From Paenibacillus mesophilus (GTDB taxonomy: Bacteria > Bacillota > Bacilli > Paenibacillales > NBRC-103111): a stretch of DNA of 64,000 nucleotides. The translations under genes and the position numbers were made by a program. This document shows positions 15,864-24,007 of this stretch, piece after piece (positions within the stretch are counted from its first letter, which is position 1; each line of letters starts with the position of its first letter). Below the pieces are notes generated by a model. It had not been told where the DNA came from, made no database searches, and was given only the letters and a program-made list of their open reading frames with translations. The stretch is from positions 1-64,000 of the forward strand of contig NZ_VCRA01000012.1 of NCBI RefSeq assembly GCF_005938385.1. Direction: 5' to 3'.

Positions 15864-15892
15864 ATAAGAACCCTCGGGATGAGGGTTCTTAT
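15864..15892. terminator. Perfect 12-bp hairpin between minus-strand genes
   Basis: ATAAGAACCCTC (15864-15875) pairs exactly with GAGGGTTCTTAT (15881-15892) with a 5-nt loop. It lies between the Kelch/FN3 gene stop and the acetyltransferase start. There is no strong T-run, so it may act as an attenuator, processing site or weak terminator. Confidence 0.5.
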
Positions 15893-15909
15893 AACATAAC
15901 CAGTCTGCT

Positions 15910-17922
15910 TTACGGTTTGAACATATTCACTTCGAAAGTGATGATTCGGTTGTACAGAATGTAGTGCTTCATGCTGGAGTAAGAACCATCGGGGCCTTTA
16001 TCCAGTCCGAAGGCGTCAGGCCCTATCCCACGGGCTCTAGTTTCGAACCAATCCACAAAAGCATTCAATTTGGCGCTGTCGAGCTGATACATTTTAATAT
16101 TTCCTTCCTCCATCGTAATTTTCAGGATGCCGCCGGACGATGAAGAAGAAGGAATGAGTGCGGAAGCTTCATTGGAGCTATCGCTTTCGTGCCCCATGCC
16201 GATTGCCGTTACAACATAATAATAAGTCACTCCAGGTTGAACGTTCGTATCGGTATAAGAAGTGGCTGTAATACCGGATGCGATGGTACTATAAGGTCCG
16301 CCGGACTTTGTGGCGCGTTTGACGGTATAAGTTTGTGCTTCATAGGCGCGTACCCAGGTTAATGATATTTGGGACGATTGAACCGCAGCAACCAGATTGG
16401 TAGGCTTGACCGATTGCAAGGCGCCGGAAATTTCTTTGGAAGTACTTTCGCCAACCGAGGTAGTCATGGAAACGATGTAATAGTAAGTAACACCAAGCTG
16501 CAGATTGCTTTCGTCGAAAAATAAGCTCCTGTACATCCAAGGCCCGGAATCGACCGTTCCAACCGTAGTATACGGCCCGCCGGGAGTCGTTGATCGTTTG
16601 ATCGTATATTTGATTGCCTCCGGGAAAGGGGTCCACGTTATTGCTATGCCGGTTGGCGTGCTTTGAATATTTTCGATGGCAGGGGGCAGAATGGCTAATA
16701 CTTTATTGGAATAATCGCTTTCTCCTGCCGAATTTACTGCCGATACGGTGTAATAGTAATAGGCCCGGGTAAACGGCCCCGTATCCGAATAGGTGTAAGT
16801 TGCCGAAGTAACCGTGTTTCCATATGTGGAGGAAGCTACGGTGCCGATTTGCGTGTACGGGCCTTCAAGCTGATCCGAACGTTTGATCGAATAACCGGTT
16901 GCGTTCAAGACGGGTGCCCACTTTATAGTGACTCCCGATTCATACACGACCGCGGTTACGCCAGTCGGCGGTTCCAATTGTCCGGACGGGGATGGCGCCG
17001 AGTAAACATAGCTTGCTTGCGCATAACCATAATAAACTAAGTCATTCTGAATGCCCCCAGCTACATAGATTCTATTACCAAGCAGTACCGTATCATGTCC
17101 TGCCAAAGCGGCAGGAATCTGCTTCATGGAAGTCCAAGCGTTCGTTGCCGGGTCGTAACATTCAACTTCACGGGTAGGTATGGAGTGTCTATAATAGGTA
17201 TCCCCGCCAAATACATAGATTTTGCCATTTACCGCTTCAGCTCCGAATTGTGTACGCTCGATTTTCATATTGGCAAGATTAGCCCATTGATCCGCTGCCG
17301 GATCATAGACAAGAGATCTTTTGGAGGAGTACAAATAACCGAATTGCCCCTCATATGTTCCTCCCAGAACATAAATTTTACCGTTTAATGAGACGGCTGC
17401 CGTACCGGACAGGTTGATAGCCGAATTGTTTTTTGCACTCCAGGTGTCATTGGCCGGATCGTATTCCTGTACGAAAACACCGCTAAATACATAAATTTTT
17501 CCATTGAGGGCGGCGGCGCTCGGGTTGGTTACAGCTTTGGGAATAGGACCTTTAACCGTCCATGTATTGGTCGAAGGATTATATTCCTCCACGGCAGTGC
17601 CGGAGAAGGCATATATTTTATTATTGAGGGCGGCAGCGGCGAAAGTATTGGATTTAATACTGTTCATGCTTTGCTTGGCTGTCCAATTATTTGTCATTGG
17701 ATCGAACTGCTCCACGACGGATAAAGCTCCTGAATTATTGCTTCCCCCGATTGCATAGATTTTTCCGCCGACTTCAACAACCTGAACGCCTGTTCGTGGA
17801 GTGGGCAACGGTGAAATGAGCTCCCATTCATTTTCTGCGGCTGATGCTTGGGCGGCAAGTAAGGTCAGAAAAATGGAAATAAACATGAGAAAGAAAATGC
17901 AAGATCGTTTTGCCTGTTGCAT
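15910..17922 (-). CDS. Secreted Kelch-repeat / fibronectin type III protein
   Basis: The product has 670 residues. A Sec signal peptide (FFLMFISIFLTLLAAQASAAE) is followed by about six Kelch repeats (residues ~30-320, recurring GKIYVFGG and YDPATNAW motifs) that should form a beta-propeller. Three fibronectin III domains follow (~325-605, recurring YTIKRSTTPGGPYT-type and YYYIVSA strands). A C-terminal ~60-residue domain contains YQLDSAKLNAFVDWF and KHYILYNRIITFEV. There is no cell-wall anchor. It is probably an extracellular matrix or adhesion protein. Two XRE-type operators (17938-17952, 17988-18002) sit at its promoter, and GGAGG precedes ATG. Confidence 0.9.
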   Translation of the reverse strand: MQQAKRSCIFFLMFISIFLTLLAAQASAAENEWELISPLPTPRTGVQVVEVGGKIYAIGGSNNSGALSVVEQFDPMTNNWTAKQSMNSIKSNTFAAAALNNKIYAFSGTAVEEYNPSTNTWTVKGPIPKAVTNPSAAALNGKIYVFSGVFVQEYDPANDTWSAKNNSAINLSGTAAVSLNGKIYVLGGTYEGQFGYLYSSKRSLVYDPAADQWANLANMKIERTQFGAEAVNGKIYVFGGDTYYRHSIPTREVECYDPATNAWTSMKQIPAALAGHDTVLLGNRIYVAGGIQNDLVYYGYAQASYVYSAPSPSGQLEPPTGVTAVVYESGVTIKWAPVLNATGYSIKRSDQLEGPYTQIGTVASSTYGNTVTSATYTYSDTGPFTRAYYYYTVSAVNSAGESDYSNKVLAILPPAIENIQSTPTGIAITWTPFPEAIKYTIKRSTTPGGPYTTVGTVDSGPWMYRSLFFDESNLQLGVTYYYIVSMTTSVGESTSKEISGALQSVKPTNLVAAVQSSQISLTWVRAYEAQTYTVKRATKSGGPYSTIASGITATSYTDTNVQPGVTYYYVVTAIGMGHESDSSNEASALIPSSSSSGGILKITMEEGNIKMYQLDSAKLNAFVDWFETRARGIGPDAFGLDKGPDGSYSSMKHYILYNRIITFEVNMFKP

Positions 17923-17937
17923 AATAACCTCCTAAAA

Positions 17938-18002
17938 GATACATTTTGTATTGAAACACCTACATTATATCAACTAATCAATAAAAAGATACAATTTGTT
18001 TC
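17938..18002 (-). promoter_or_regulatory. Promoter and two XRE-type operators of the Kelch/FN3 gene
   Basis: On the minus strand TATAAT (complement of 17964-17969) is the -10. TTGTAT (complement of 17989-17994) with a long 19-bp spacer is the best -35. Operator 17988-18002 (GATACAATTTGTTTC) covers the -35. Operator 17938-17952 (GATACATTTTGTATT) lies just downstream of the expected start point. Each has one mismatch to GATAC-N5-GTATC. Confidence 0.65.
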
Positions 18003-18061
18003 AAAAATAGTTGAAAAAAATCATTTCTTGTGGGGAAGTTGGGCCATAAGTCGGATGTTTT

Positions 18062-18142
18062 GTTTGGGTACGAAATGTATCATTTATAATGGACACTACT
18101 AACGAATGCTGGTAAAATAGTTGGAAAAATACGTATCGTATC
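18062..18142 (+). promoter_or_regulatory. Promoter and two XRE-type operators of the 18167 gene
   Basis: TATAAT (18085-18090) is the -10. The region 17 bp upstream (GTTTGG) is a poor -35. Operator 18067-18081 (GGTACGAAATGTATC) lies in the spacer and operator 18128-18142 (AATACGTATCGTATC) lies downstream of the start point. Each has one arm mismatch. Confidence 0.6.
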
Positions 18143-18166
18143 AATGAGAAGGAGGCTGATAATCAC

Positions 18167-21100
18167 GTGGAGAAAGGGCGAATGCCCGCGATTCGTGTCG
18201 CGAATGATCGCTTTTTTGCACAAGGAACTGCAGTTAACTCGGGAATCTCGTTTTCCATGAGAGGGAGCAGAAGCATAATGAGAAAAATGCTGATCATGCT
18301 ATTGATTATCGGGGGCATTGTAGGTTGGACTAGTCCGACGGTTTTTTCCGAATCGTCCATGGACGATCAGAATGTACCGAATAATGGGTTTGAGAGCGTT
18401 TCCAATGGGGGTGCTATTCCATATTGGAGCCAACAATACGGAAGTTCGGGTTTTTCAATTGACACTTCTGTGAAATACGCGGGAAAAGCCAGTCTTAGGG
18501 TCGAGGATGCATCCAGGACGATGGCTTTTGGGATCGAAAGTGCGAAGATTCCTATTTTGGCCGGTGAATCCTATACCGCATCGGTCAAGATGAAATTGCA
18601 AAAAGGCGTCATGGCTCTATATCTCCGTTACTACGACGCCAATGATCGGCTGCTGTCCGCACAGCCGGCTCCCGATGCCCGCTTGGGGCCTTTGGAACAA
18701 TGGATTACCGCTTCCGTTACCGCAACGGCGCCGCCCGGGGCAGCCAAAGCGGCAATCCTTTTGTATTCCTCGATAGAAGGCGTAACGATCGGGCATTTCG
18801 ATAACGTAAACTTTCAACGCAATTTCAGCGTCATGAATGCGGGTTTCGAAGCACCGCGCAAATCCGATGGTACGATTGCCAACTGGCGTCAAGCACTCGG
18901 CAGCTCGGGCATTTCGCTCAGCCAGGCTATTCGCAGCACGGGGAATCTAAGTTTGCAAATAACCGATACATCGACAACCGAGGCTATTGCGGCAGAAAGC
19001 GAGAAAATTCGAATAACGGGAGGACAAATTTACCGAACACAGCTAAAAATGTTTATTACAAGCGGTACTTATTCCGTATATATTCGCTATTATGACGAGT
19101 ATGGCAAAGTATTTCCACAGACAACGAACTATAAAGTATTCAACTCGCCGGCAAACGAATGGACCACGGCAACCGTCGACGTAACCGCTCCGTCGAATGC
19201 CAAAACGGCAGCCGTTATGATTGCATCCGGTGCTGCATCGGTAGGCACGGCCTATTTTGATGATGTTTCGTTTTCGTTAAACCAGCCATTAAAAATAAGC
19301 ATCAGCGAGGCTCAGGATTTGGGCGAGCCGGTTCAAACGGCAATGGCCAGCGGCGCTGCGATCGGCGTGAATGCCGCGGGCCAAAATGAATTGTATTTCG
19401 TTGTTAACGGAAAACCCGGAGTATTTTATGCGATGGATGCAGAGCACCGCGAAATCCGCTTCTCGAAACCGCTCCCAGGCAATGAAGACACCGTATGGGG
19501 AATTACGATCGGTTCCGATAAGAACGTATACTTAACGGGAACGACGACAAATGCTCTCTACCGGTACGATCCAATCAGCGGCTCGTTCGAAAGCGTCGGA
19601 AATCATCCTGGCGACAAGTTTATTTTCGAGCTGGAAGCGAGCGGGGACGGTAAGATCTACGGTGCTTCGTATATGAGGTCGAAAGTATTCGAGTACGACA
19701 TTGCCAAAAAATCGTTCAAAGATTTTGGTTCGATCGATCCGAAACAGGAGTATGCAAGATCGCTCTACGTGCATAACGATTATGTTTATGTCGGCATTGG
19801 AACGGAAAAACATTTGTATCGGATATCCAGGGCGGACGGCAGCAAAAAAGAGATTATGCTTAGGGACACGGGAACGAACGGGTTCGTCTATGCGATCAAT
19901 GAAATAGAAGGGAAACTGCTTGTTTCTTACGGTCCAACCGACGTATACAATACGGCAACAGGACAGTTTATCAAGAAAATATCGTTCGCGGGAGATCCGT
20001 CCCCGGTGCCTCCGGCATCATCGGGAATGAATCCGAGTGTCCTATACTACTTCAATAAAGGAACTTTATATTCGGTGGACTTCTTCAAACCCGGATATCC
20101 GGAACGAACGGTCAAAAGCGGTATATCGATTTCCGATTCATTGCGGATGAACTGGATCGAGCTTTCGGACGGAAGAACGGTATTGGTGGGACTCACTCAA
20201 ACACTGGATTATTTTATGTACAATCCTTCCGATGACAGTATCGAGGTTTACAATTCTATTGCTCCGGCTCAAGGTGTCATTATTCGAACTTTGGAGGCGG
20301 GGGACGATAAAAACTTGTATGTCGGCGGATTCAGTAAAGGTTTCAGCGTATTCAATCCGGATAAAAAAGTCGTAACGATGACAAATCCGTATATGGAGCA
20401 AGTTGAAGGAATCGGCATGTATAGCGGCAAAGCATTTTTGGGTACGTATGGATCGGCCAAAATATATCAGTACGACTCCGCACAAATAGACCAAAAAGCA
20501 GTTACGGCTGCCGAAAACCCGTCCTTGGTATACGATATCCAGAATAATCAAGAAAGACCGTTTGTCATTGTACCGGGACAACGTTCTCTGTATGTCGGAA
20601 CGATCCCGGAATACGGGAAATTGGGCGGAGCACTAACGAGCTATAACGAGGAGCTTCAACAGTGGACCACGTACGAGAATATTGTGCCGAATCAAAGTAT
20701 TACCGGACTCGCTTATTACAAAGGGAAAATTTTCGGAGGAACCTCGATTTGGGGAGGGCTGGGCATATCGCCAACCGAAACGGAGGCCAAAATATTCGTA
20801 TTGGATGCCGCGACAGATAAAGTAATTCGCACGCTGACTCCGCAAATTCCTTATATCGATACGGCACCGAAAAAGATAGGCGGATTATCCGTCGGCCCGG
20901 ACGGATTGTTGTGGGGGATCATTGACGGCACGATATTCGCAATGAATCCTAACACGTACGAGGTAGTAAAGAGCAAGATGATATACAACAGCACCTATGC
21001 AAACAAAACTATGCCGAATCGTCTTATTTGGGGACAAGACGGATTGCTTTATACGACCTTGTCGGATAGGCTGACCATTATCGATCCGGAAACACTGGCC

Positions 21101-21208
21101 TACAAGAGGGTTTTGGAGAACATCAGCAATGTTACTGTGATCGATAATCATGTTTATTATTCTTACGGCTCGCATTTGTATAAGATTACTACCAATCTGA
21201 TTCCTTAA
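18167..21208 (+). CDS. Large secreted protein with two CBM-like domains and a beta-propeller
   Basis: The product has up to 1013 residues. A hydrophobic signal segment (MLIMLLIIGGIVGWT) starts near residue 40, so the functional start may be ATG 18278 (GAGGGAG upstream) and not GTG 18167, which has AAGGAGG. Two similar jelly-roll, carbohydrate-binding-like domains follow (~72-210 and ~220-365; both begin with an N-GFE motif and contain an LRYYD or IRYYDEY strand). Then comes a long propeller-like region of repeated YRYDPISGSF and GSDKNVYLTG motifs to the end. There is no wall anchor. It is probably an extracellular glycan-binding matrix protein, divergently transcribed from the Kelch/FN3 gene under shared operators. 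Confidence 0.85.
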   Translation: MEKGRMPAIRVANDRFFAQGTAVNSGISFSMRGSRSIMRKMLIMLLIIGGIVGWTSPTVFSESSMDDQNVPNNGFESVSNGGAIPYWSQQYGSSGFSIDTSVKYAGKASLRVEDASRTMAFGIESAKIPILAGESYTASVKMKLQKGVMALYLRYYDANDRLLSAQPAPDARLGPLEQWITASVTATAPPGAAKAAILLYSSIEGVTIGHFDNVNFQRNFSVMNAGFEAPRKSDGTIANWRQALGSSGISLSQAIRSTGNLSLQITDTSTTEAIAAESEKIRITGGQIYRTQLKMFITSGTYSVYIRYYDEYGKVFPQTTNYKVFNSPANEWTTATVDVTAPSNAKTAAVMIASGAASVGTAYFDDVSFSLNQPLKISISEAQDLGEPVQTAMASGAAIGVNAAGQNELYFVVNGKPGVFYAMDAEHREIRFSKPLPGNEDTVWGITIGSDKNVYLTGTTTNALYRYDPISGSFESVGNHPGDKFIFELEASGDGKIYGASYMRSKVFEYDIAKKSFKDFGSIDPKQEYARSLYVHNDYVYVGIGTEKHLYRISRADGSKKEIMLRDTGTNGFVYAINEIEGKLLVSYGPTDVYNTATGQFIKKISFAGDPSPVPPASSGMNPSVLYYFNKGTLYSVDFFKPGYPERTVKSGISISDSLRMNWIELSDGRTVLVGLTQTLDYFMYNPSDDSIEVYNSIAPAQGVIIRTLEAGDDKNLYVGGFSKGFSVFNPDKKVVTMTNPYMEQVEGIGMYSGKAFLGTYGSAKIYQYDSAQIDQKAVTAAENPSLVYDIQNNQERPFVIVPGQRSLYVGTIPEYGKLGGALTSYNEELQQWTTYENIVPNQSITGLAYYKGKIFGGTSIWGGLGISPTETEAKIFVLDAATDKVIRTLTPQIPYIDTAPKKIGGLSVGPDGLLWGIIDGTIFAMNPNTYEVVKSKMIYNSTYANKTMPNRLIWGQDGLLYTTLSDRLTIIDPETLAYKRVLENISNVTVIDNHVYYSYGSHLYKITTNLIP

Positions 21209-21211
21209 ACG

Positions 21212-21256
21212 AAAACAATCCCGCAGAATCGTAAGTAGCTCCTGCGGGATTGTTTT
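21212..21256. terminator. Bidirectional terminator between convergent genes
   Basis: AAAACAATCCCGCAG (21212-21226) is perfectly complementary to CTGCGGGATTGTTTT (21242-21256), giving T-runs on both strands. Confidence 0.9.
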
Positions 21257-21323
21257 AATTTCGGGGCCCCCGCAAAGTAATTGGAATAAGCTTCGAAGAA
21301 AGGCTTCACTTTGTGGGGTTATC

Positions 21324-22814
21324 TTAGTACTCTATAACCAATCCTACCAATATCTCGCCGTTACCCCCTGATCTGTAATCCGAAGACGTATCCATAGTAA
21401 CTCCCAGATGAGTGCCTGCGGTAAATGTGAATTGTTCAACCGCGTATACGGCTTGCTTCTCATATCCGCTTCGATCGTTTCTTGTCAAGCTGATATTGGA
21501 GGAAGAAGCGTAGGGGGTCTGAGCAGCCTGCCAGTATATTTTCGTATATGGTTTGATCGTGATGGAACCGGCCGAAATTCGCGCTTTTTTGGAGATCGTA
21601 ATTCCCACAAGGGAACCGGAGGAAAGGGCGGGGTAAGTGTCGCTTGTAGTTCCGCTCATGACGGGGTCCAGTACGAGGTCTTTTATGCCGGGAGCATTGG
21701 CGTTTTGTGTTTGAAACCACAATGTTTGGGTTCTGCCGCCCTTGGCGTGAAGATCACCTTGAAGCTCATAGCCGGAACTTCCTGTCTTCTTCACGTTCAT
21801 TTCCATAGTTCGGACACCTTGATCGACTAAGCTTGCGGGACCGCCTCTGCGATTGGTAAACACGACGTTTCGCGCATTCGAGCTGTCCATAATAATAAAA
21901 TTGTTTTGATCCCCGCCCAGAAATCTGCAATTTTCAAAAACGGCCGAATTGCAGCTCTTGATCCATACTCCGCGGTTTTGCGGCTTTGATCCCGTGCTGA
22001 TGATACAGTTTTCGAAAATAACGCCCTGTACGATATTCGAAGGAGCCGCATCGATCAGGATATGATACAAGTCGCTTGAATCGTAGGAATTGTTTTCGAA
22101 CCAGCAATGCGAGAAGCGGATTTGGTCGGAATATTTCCCGTTTCCGTAAAGCTGGAAGCCATAACTCGCATTCGATTCGATTACGCAGTTGGAGAACTCG
22201 GCGAGTTGCCCGCACTCCATGTAAATGCCGACACGGTTAACGCGGAATGTGGATTGATAAACTGAAAAAATAGTCGTGTTGGGACCGGTTATCATGAGGC
22301 CGTAATCGCCGTTATAGAATACGTTGCACTTGTTTAGCTGCGTTTGATTCGTGATATCGTAGAGGTGTATGCCCGCTTTGTTGCAAAATTTAACAGAAAG
22401 TTCTTGCAGCAAAACCGCTCCGGCCGTTCGAATTCCGATATTGATCTTGTTGTTGCCGTTTATCGTAATGTTTTCTACCGACAAGAAATCGGCCAGATCG
22501 TAAAGGTTTGCGCTATCTATATATTTGGAAACGCAGTCGATACCGATGTCTCCTCCGGTAAATTTGATTTCGACATTCGATATCGTTCTTTCGCCGTAGC
22601 CGTAAGAAGTGGAAACGCCGGTAATTTTAATGTTTCTCTTCGGTATGATTAATGTATTGGAACAGTTATAGGTTCCGGGAGGAAATACGACAACGCTTTT
22701 TTTATTGCCGATTGTTGAATTCAAGGCTGCTTGTATCGCCGTGTAGTCATCAGCTATGCCGTCGCCTTTTGCACCAAAATCGGCAACGTTTACAATAACC
22801 GCGTCTATGGTCAT
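21324..22814 (-). CDS. Right-handed beta-helix protein (Pectate_lyase_3 / tailspike-like)
   Basis: The product has 496 residues. The N-terminal NVADFGAKGDGIADDYTAIQ is the classic start of the Pectate_lyase_3/GH28-like fold shared by polysaccharide lyases, phage tailspikes and some EPS enzymes. Parallel beta-helix rungs rich in Asn and Ser continue to ~330. A different beta-rich C-terminal portion (~340-496) ends in GEILVGLVIEY. No signal peptide is visible, so it is cytoplasmic, exported by another route, or of phage origin. It may cut or bind the EPS made by the neighbouring locus. AAAGGAGAGAG precedes the ATG. Confidence 0.82.
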   Translation of the reverse strand: MTIDAVIVNVADFGAKGDGIADDYTAIQAALNSTIGNKKSVVVFPPGTYNCSNTLIIPKRNIKITGVSTSYGYGERTISNVEIKFTGGDIGIDCVSKYIDSANLYDLADFLSVENITINGNNKINIGIRTAGAVLLQELSVKFCNKAGIHLYDITNQTQLNKCNVFYNGDYGLMITGPNTTIFSVYQSTFRVNRVGIYMECGQLAEFSNCVIESNASYGFQLYGNGKYSDQIRFSHCWFENNSYDSSDLYHILIDAAPSNIVQGVIFENCIISTGSKPQNRGVWIKSCNSAVFENCRFLGGDQNNFIIMDSSNARNVVFTNRRGGPASLVDQGVRTMEMNVKKTGSSGYELQGDLHAKGGRTQTLWFQTQNANAPGIKDLVLDPVMSGTTSDTYPALSSGSLVGITISKKARISAGSITIKPYTKIYWQAAQTPYASSSNISLTRNDRSGYEKQAVYAVEQFTFTAGTHLGVTMDTSSDYRSGGNGEILVGLVIEY

Positions 22815-23030
22815 ATGGCTCTCTCCTTTGAATTGGATTTAGCGAATCATACTCTTTTTCGCTCTTATCTATTTTATTCATAGTAGAGTTTGTTGGAACC
22901 ATATCAGCCTATAGACAACATAATATTCCAGAAATTCCGGGCACGCCAAAATCAGCGCAGTAACGCTTACAACGCCGTAACGCGAGCAGATGCTGCAGCT
23001 GTTTGTACTCGGGAGCAAATGTCCGGAAAG

Positions 23031-23405
23031 TTATTGTTTCATCGATCTTTCAGCTCGTACGAATGCGATAAAACGTTTGGCTTCTTCCGCCGTTAATTTT
23101 CTGCCGTCTATAGTTAACGAAAATTTGTCCATAATCGTATCGTCGGAAAGCTCCAAACTGTCGACAAACTCTCGAATATCTTGATCCAAAACGGTCTGAG
23201 GATCATTCGTTCTGCCTAGCAAATAATCGAGAGTTATATCAAAAAAGTTCGCTATGTTACGAAGCGTTTCGTAATCCGGTTCCCTCCGGTTGGTCTCGTA
23301 ATGGGAGAGGGCTGCGCGGGATATCCCCAGTTTACTGGATAGTTCTTCTTGAGTTAGACTGCGTTTTTCACGCAATTGTGCTATCCTGTCGCCGCATCTA
23401 ATCAT
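23031..23405 (-). CDS. XRE-family repressor, SinR/Xre-like
   Basis: This 124-residue DNA-binding protein has an N-terminal HTH (LTQEELSSKLGISRAALSHY, residues 17-36) that continues NRREPDYETLRNIANFFDI and LDYLLGR, typical of SinR and of the PBSX repressor Xre. The C-terminal part (LTAEEAKRFIAFVRAERS, ~104-121) is a helical hook probably used for oligomerisation. ATG 23405 with AGGGGGA is the start; the frame to 23486 is not used. A degenerate operator (23431-23445) overlaps its own -10, suggesting autoregulation. It is the best candidate to bind the GATAC-N5-GTATC sites around the EPS locus. Confidence 0.88.
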   Translation of the reverse strand: MIRCGDRIAQLREKRSLTQEELSSKLGISRAALSHYETNRREPDYETLRNIANFFDITLDYLLGRTNDPQTVLDQDIREFVDSLELSDDTIMDKFSLTIDGRKLTAEEAKRFIAFVRAERSMKQ

Positions 23406-23430
23406 GATTTGTCCCCCTAATGTAAAGTCC

Positions 23431-23445
23431 GATAGTAACAGTATA
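23431..23445 (-). promoter_or_regulatory. Weak operator over the XRE gene promoter
   Basis: GATAGTAACAGTATA keeps 8 of 10 arm bases of GATAC-N5-GTATC. On the minus strand it begins with TATACT, a possible -10, with TTGTTT 18 bp upstream. Confidence 0.4.
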
Positions 23446-23514
23446 ACCAATGGACCTGTTTCAAAACAAGACATAGCATACAACAAAGTGAAGAAAGCTT
23501 AATAAGTTTTTCAC

Positions 23515-23574
23515 TTGACTCCGATACGAAACGTATCTAGAATAAAGCTGAAGTGCAATGATACAAAATGAATC
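23515..23574 (+). promoter_or_regulatory. Operator-in-spacer promoter of the 54-aa gene
   Basis: TTGACT (23515-23520) and TAGAAT (23538-23543) are 17 bp apart. The perfect-armed operator GATACGAAACGTATC (23523-23537) fills the spacer. A second operator, GATACAAAATGAATC (23560-23574, one mismatch), lies just downstream of the start point. Confidence 0.8.
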
Positions 23575-23703
23575 ATTTTTTTTGACGAGAGTCATATATT
23601 GTCAAAGTGCCCGTTTAATAATTCGCCATTTTCTTAATATTTGTGTGGGTATCGTCTACAAGATTGCAAATGATAGTAGTTCTATACATGTTGGAGGGTG
23701 AAA

Positions 23704-23868
23704 ATGGACTCAAAAAAAGAATTGGATATTTTCGAGATTATGAATTACATGGATATAAACCCGAAAAAAGTATATCAGTTTTTATCCAAGCTAAACAAAG
23801 AAAGCACGGAAAAACCTGCGGTGGAAACAAAAAAAATGGAAACAACAATCAGCCCTGAGGCAAATTAA
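23704..23868 (+). CDS. 54-aa SinI-like small protein, candidate anti-repressor
   Basis: This short gene has a strong ribosome site (TTGGAGGGTGAAA) before ATG 23704. The sequence KELDIFEIMNYM then INPKKVYQFLSKLNKES predicts two helices, like the SinI hook (in SinI, ISPEEIRKYLLLNKKS). The QFLSKLNKE segment also resembles the RFIAFVRAE hook of the adjacent XRE repressor and aligns without gaps to the 58-aa protein encoded at 49842. The tail (38-54) is polar. It is divergent from the repressor gene and controlled by two operators. The anti-repressor role is inferred; the similarity is short. Confidence 0.65.
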   Translation: MDSKKELDIFEIMNYMDINPKKVYQFLSKLNKESTEKPAVETKKMETTISPEAN

Positions 23869-23914
23869 AATAAGAATATACGTTACATACAACATTATAA
23901 CAACTTTATTCTAC

Positions 23915-23969
23915 TTGACATGATACAATATGTATCATAAAGTAAAAATACGATGATACAAAATGTATC
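23915..23969 (+). promoter_or_regulatory. Operator-in-spacer promoter of the EPS operon
   Basis: TTGACA (23915-23920) and TAAAGT (23938-23943) are separated by exactly 17 bp, which are the perfect palindrome TGATACAATATGTATCA (23921-23937). A second perfect operator, GATACAAAATGTATC (23955-23969), lies just after the start point. The PilZ gene starts at 24008. Confidence 0.85.
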
Positions 23970-24007
23970 AGAGGTATTGATTCTTAATTTAAGTTGGTGA
24001 TTCGTCC

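Noticed and set aside
21324..23405. Prophage remnant
   Set aside because: A tailspike-like protein, an Xre-like repressor and phage-type operators suggest phage origin, but no integrase, capsid, terminase or lysis gene is present and the operators serve EPS genes.
23431..23969. Reading the palindromes as BlaI/MecI operators (TACA-N-TGTA core)
   Set aside because: The spacing between TACA and TGTA differs from that type, the conserved outer GA/TC bases are not explained, and no BlaI-like gene is present whereas an XRE gene is.
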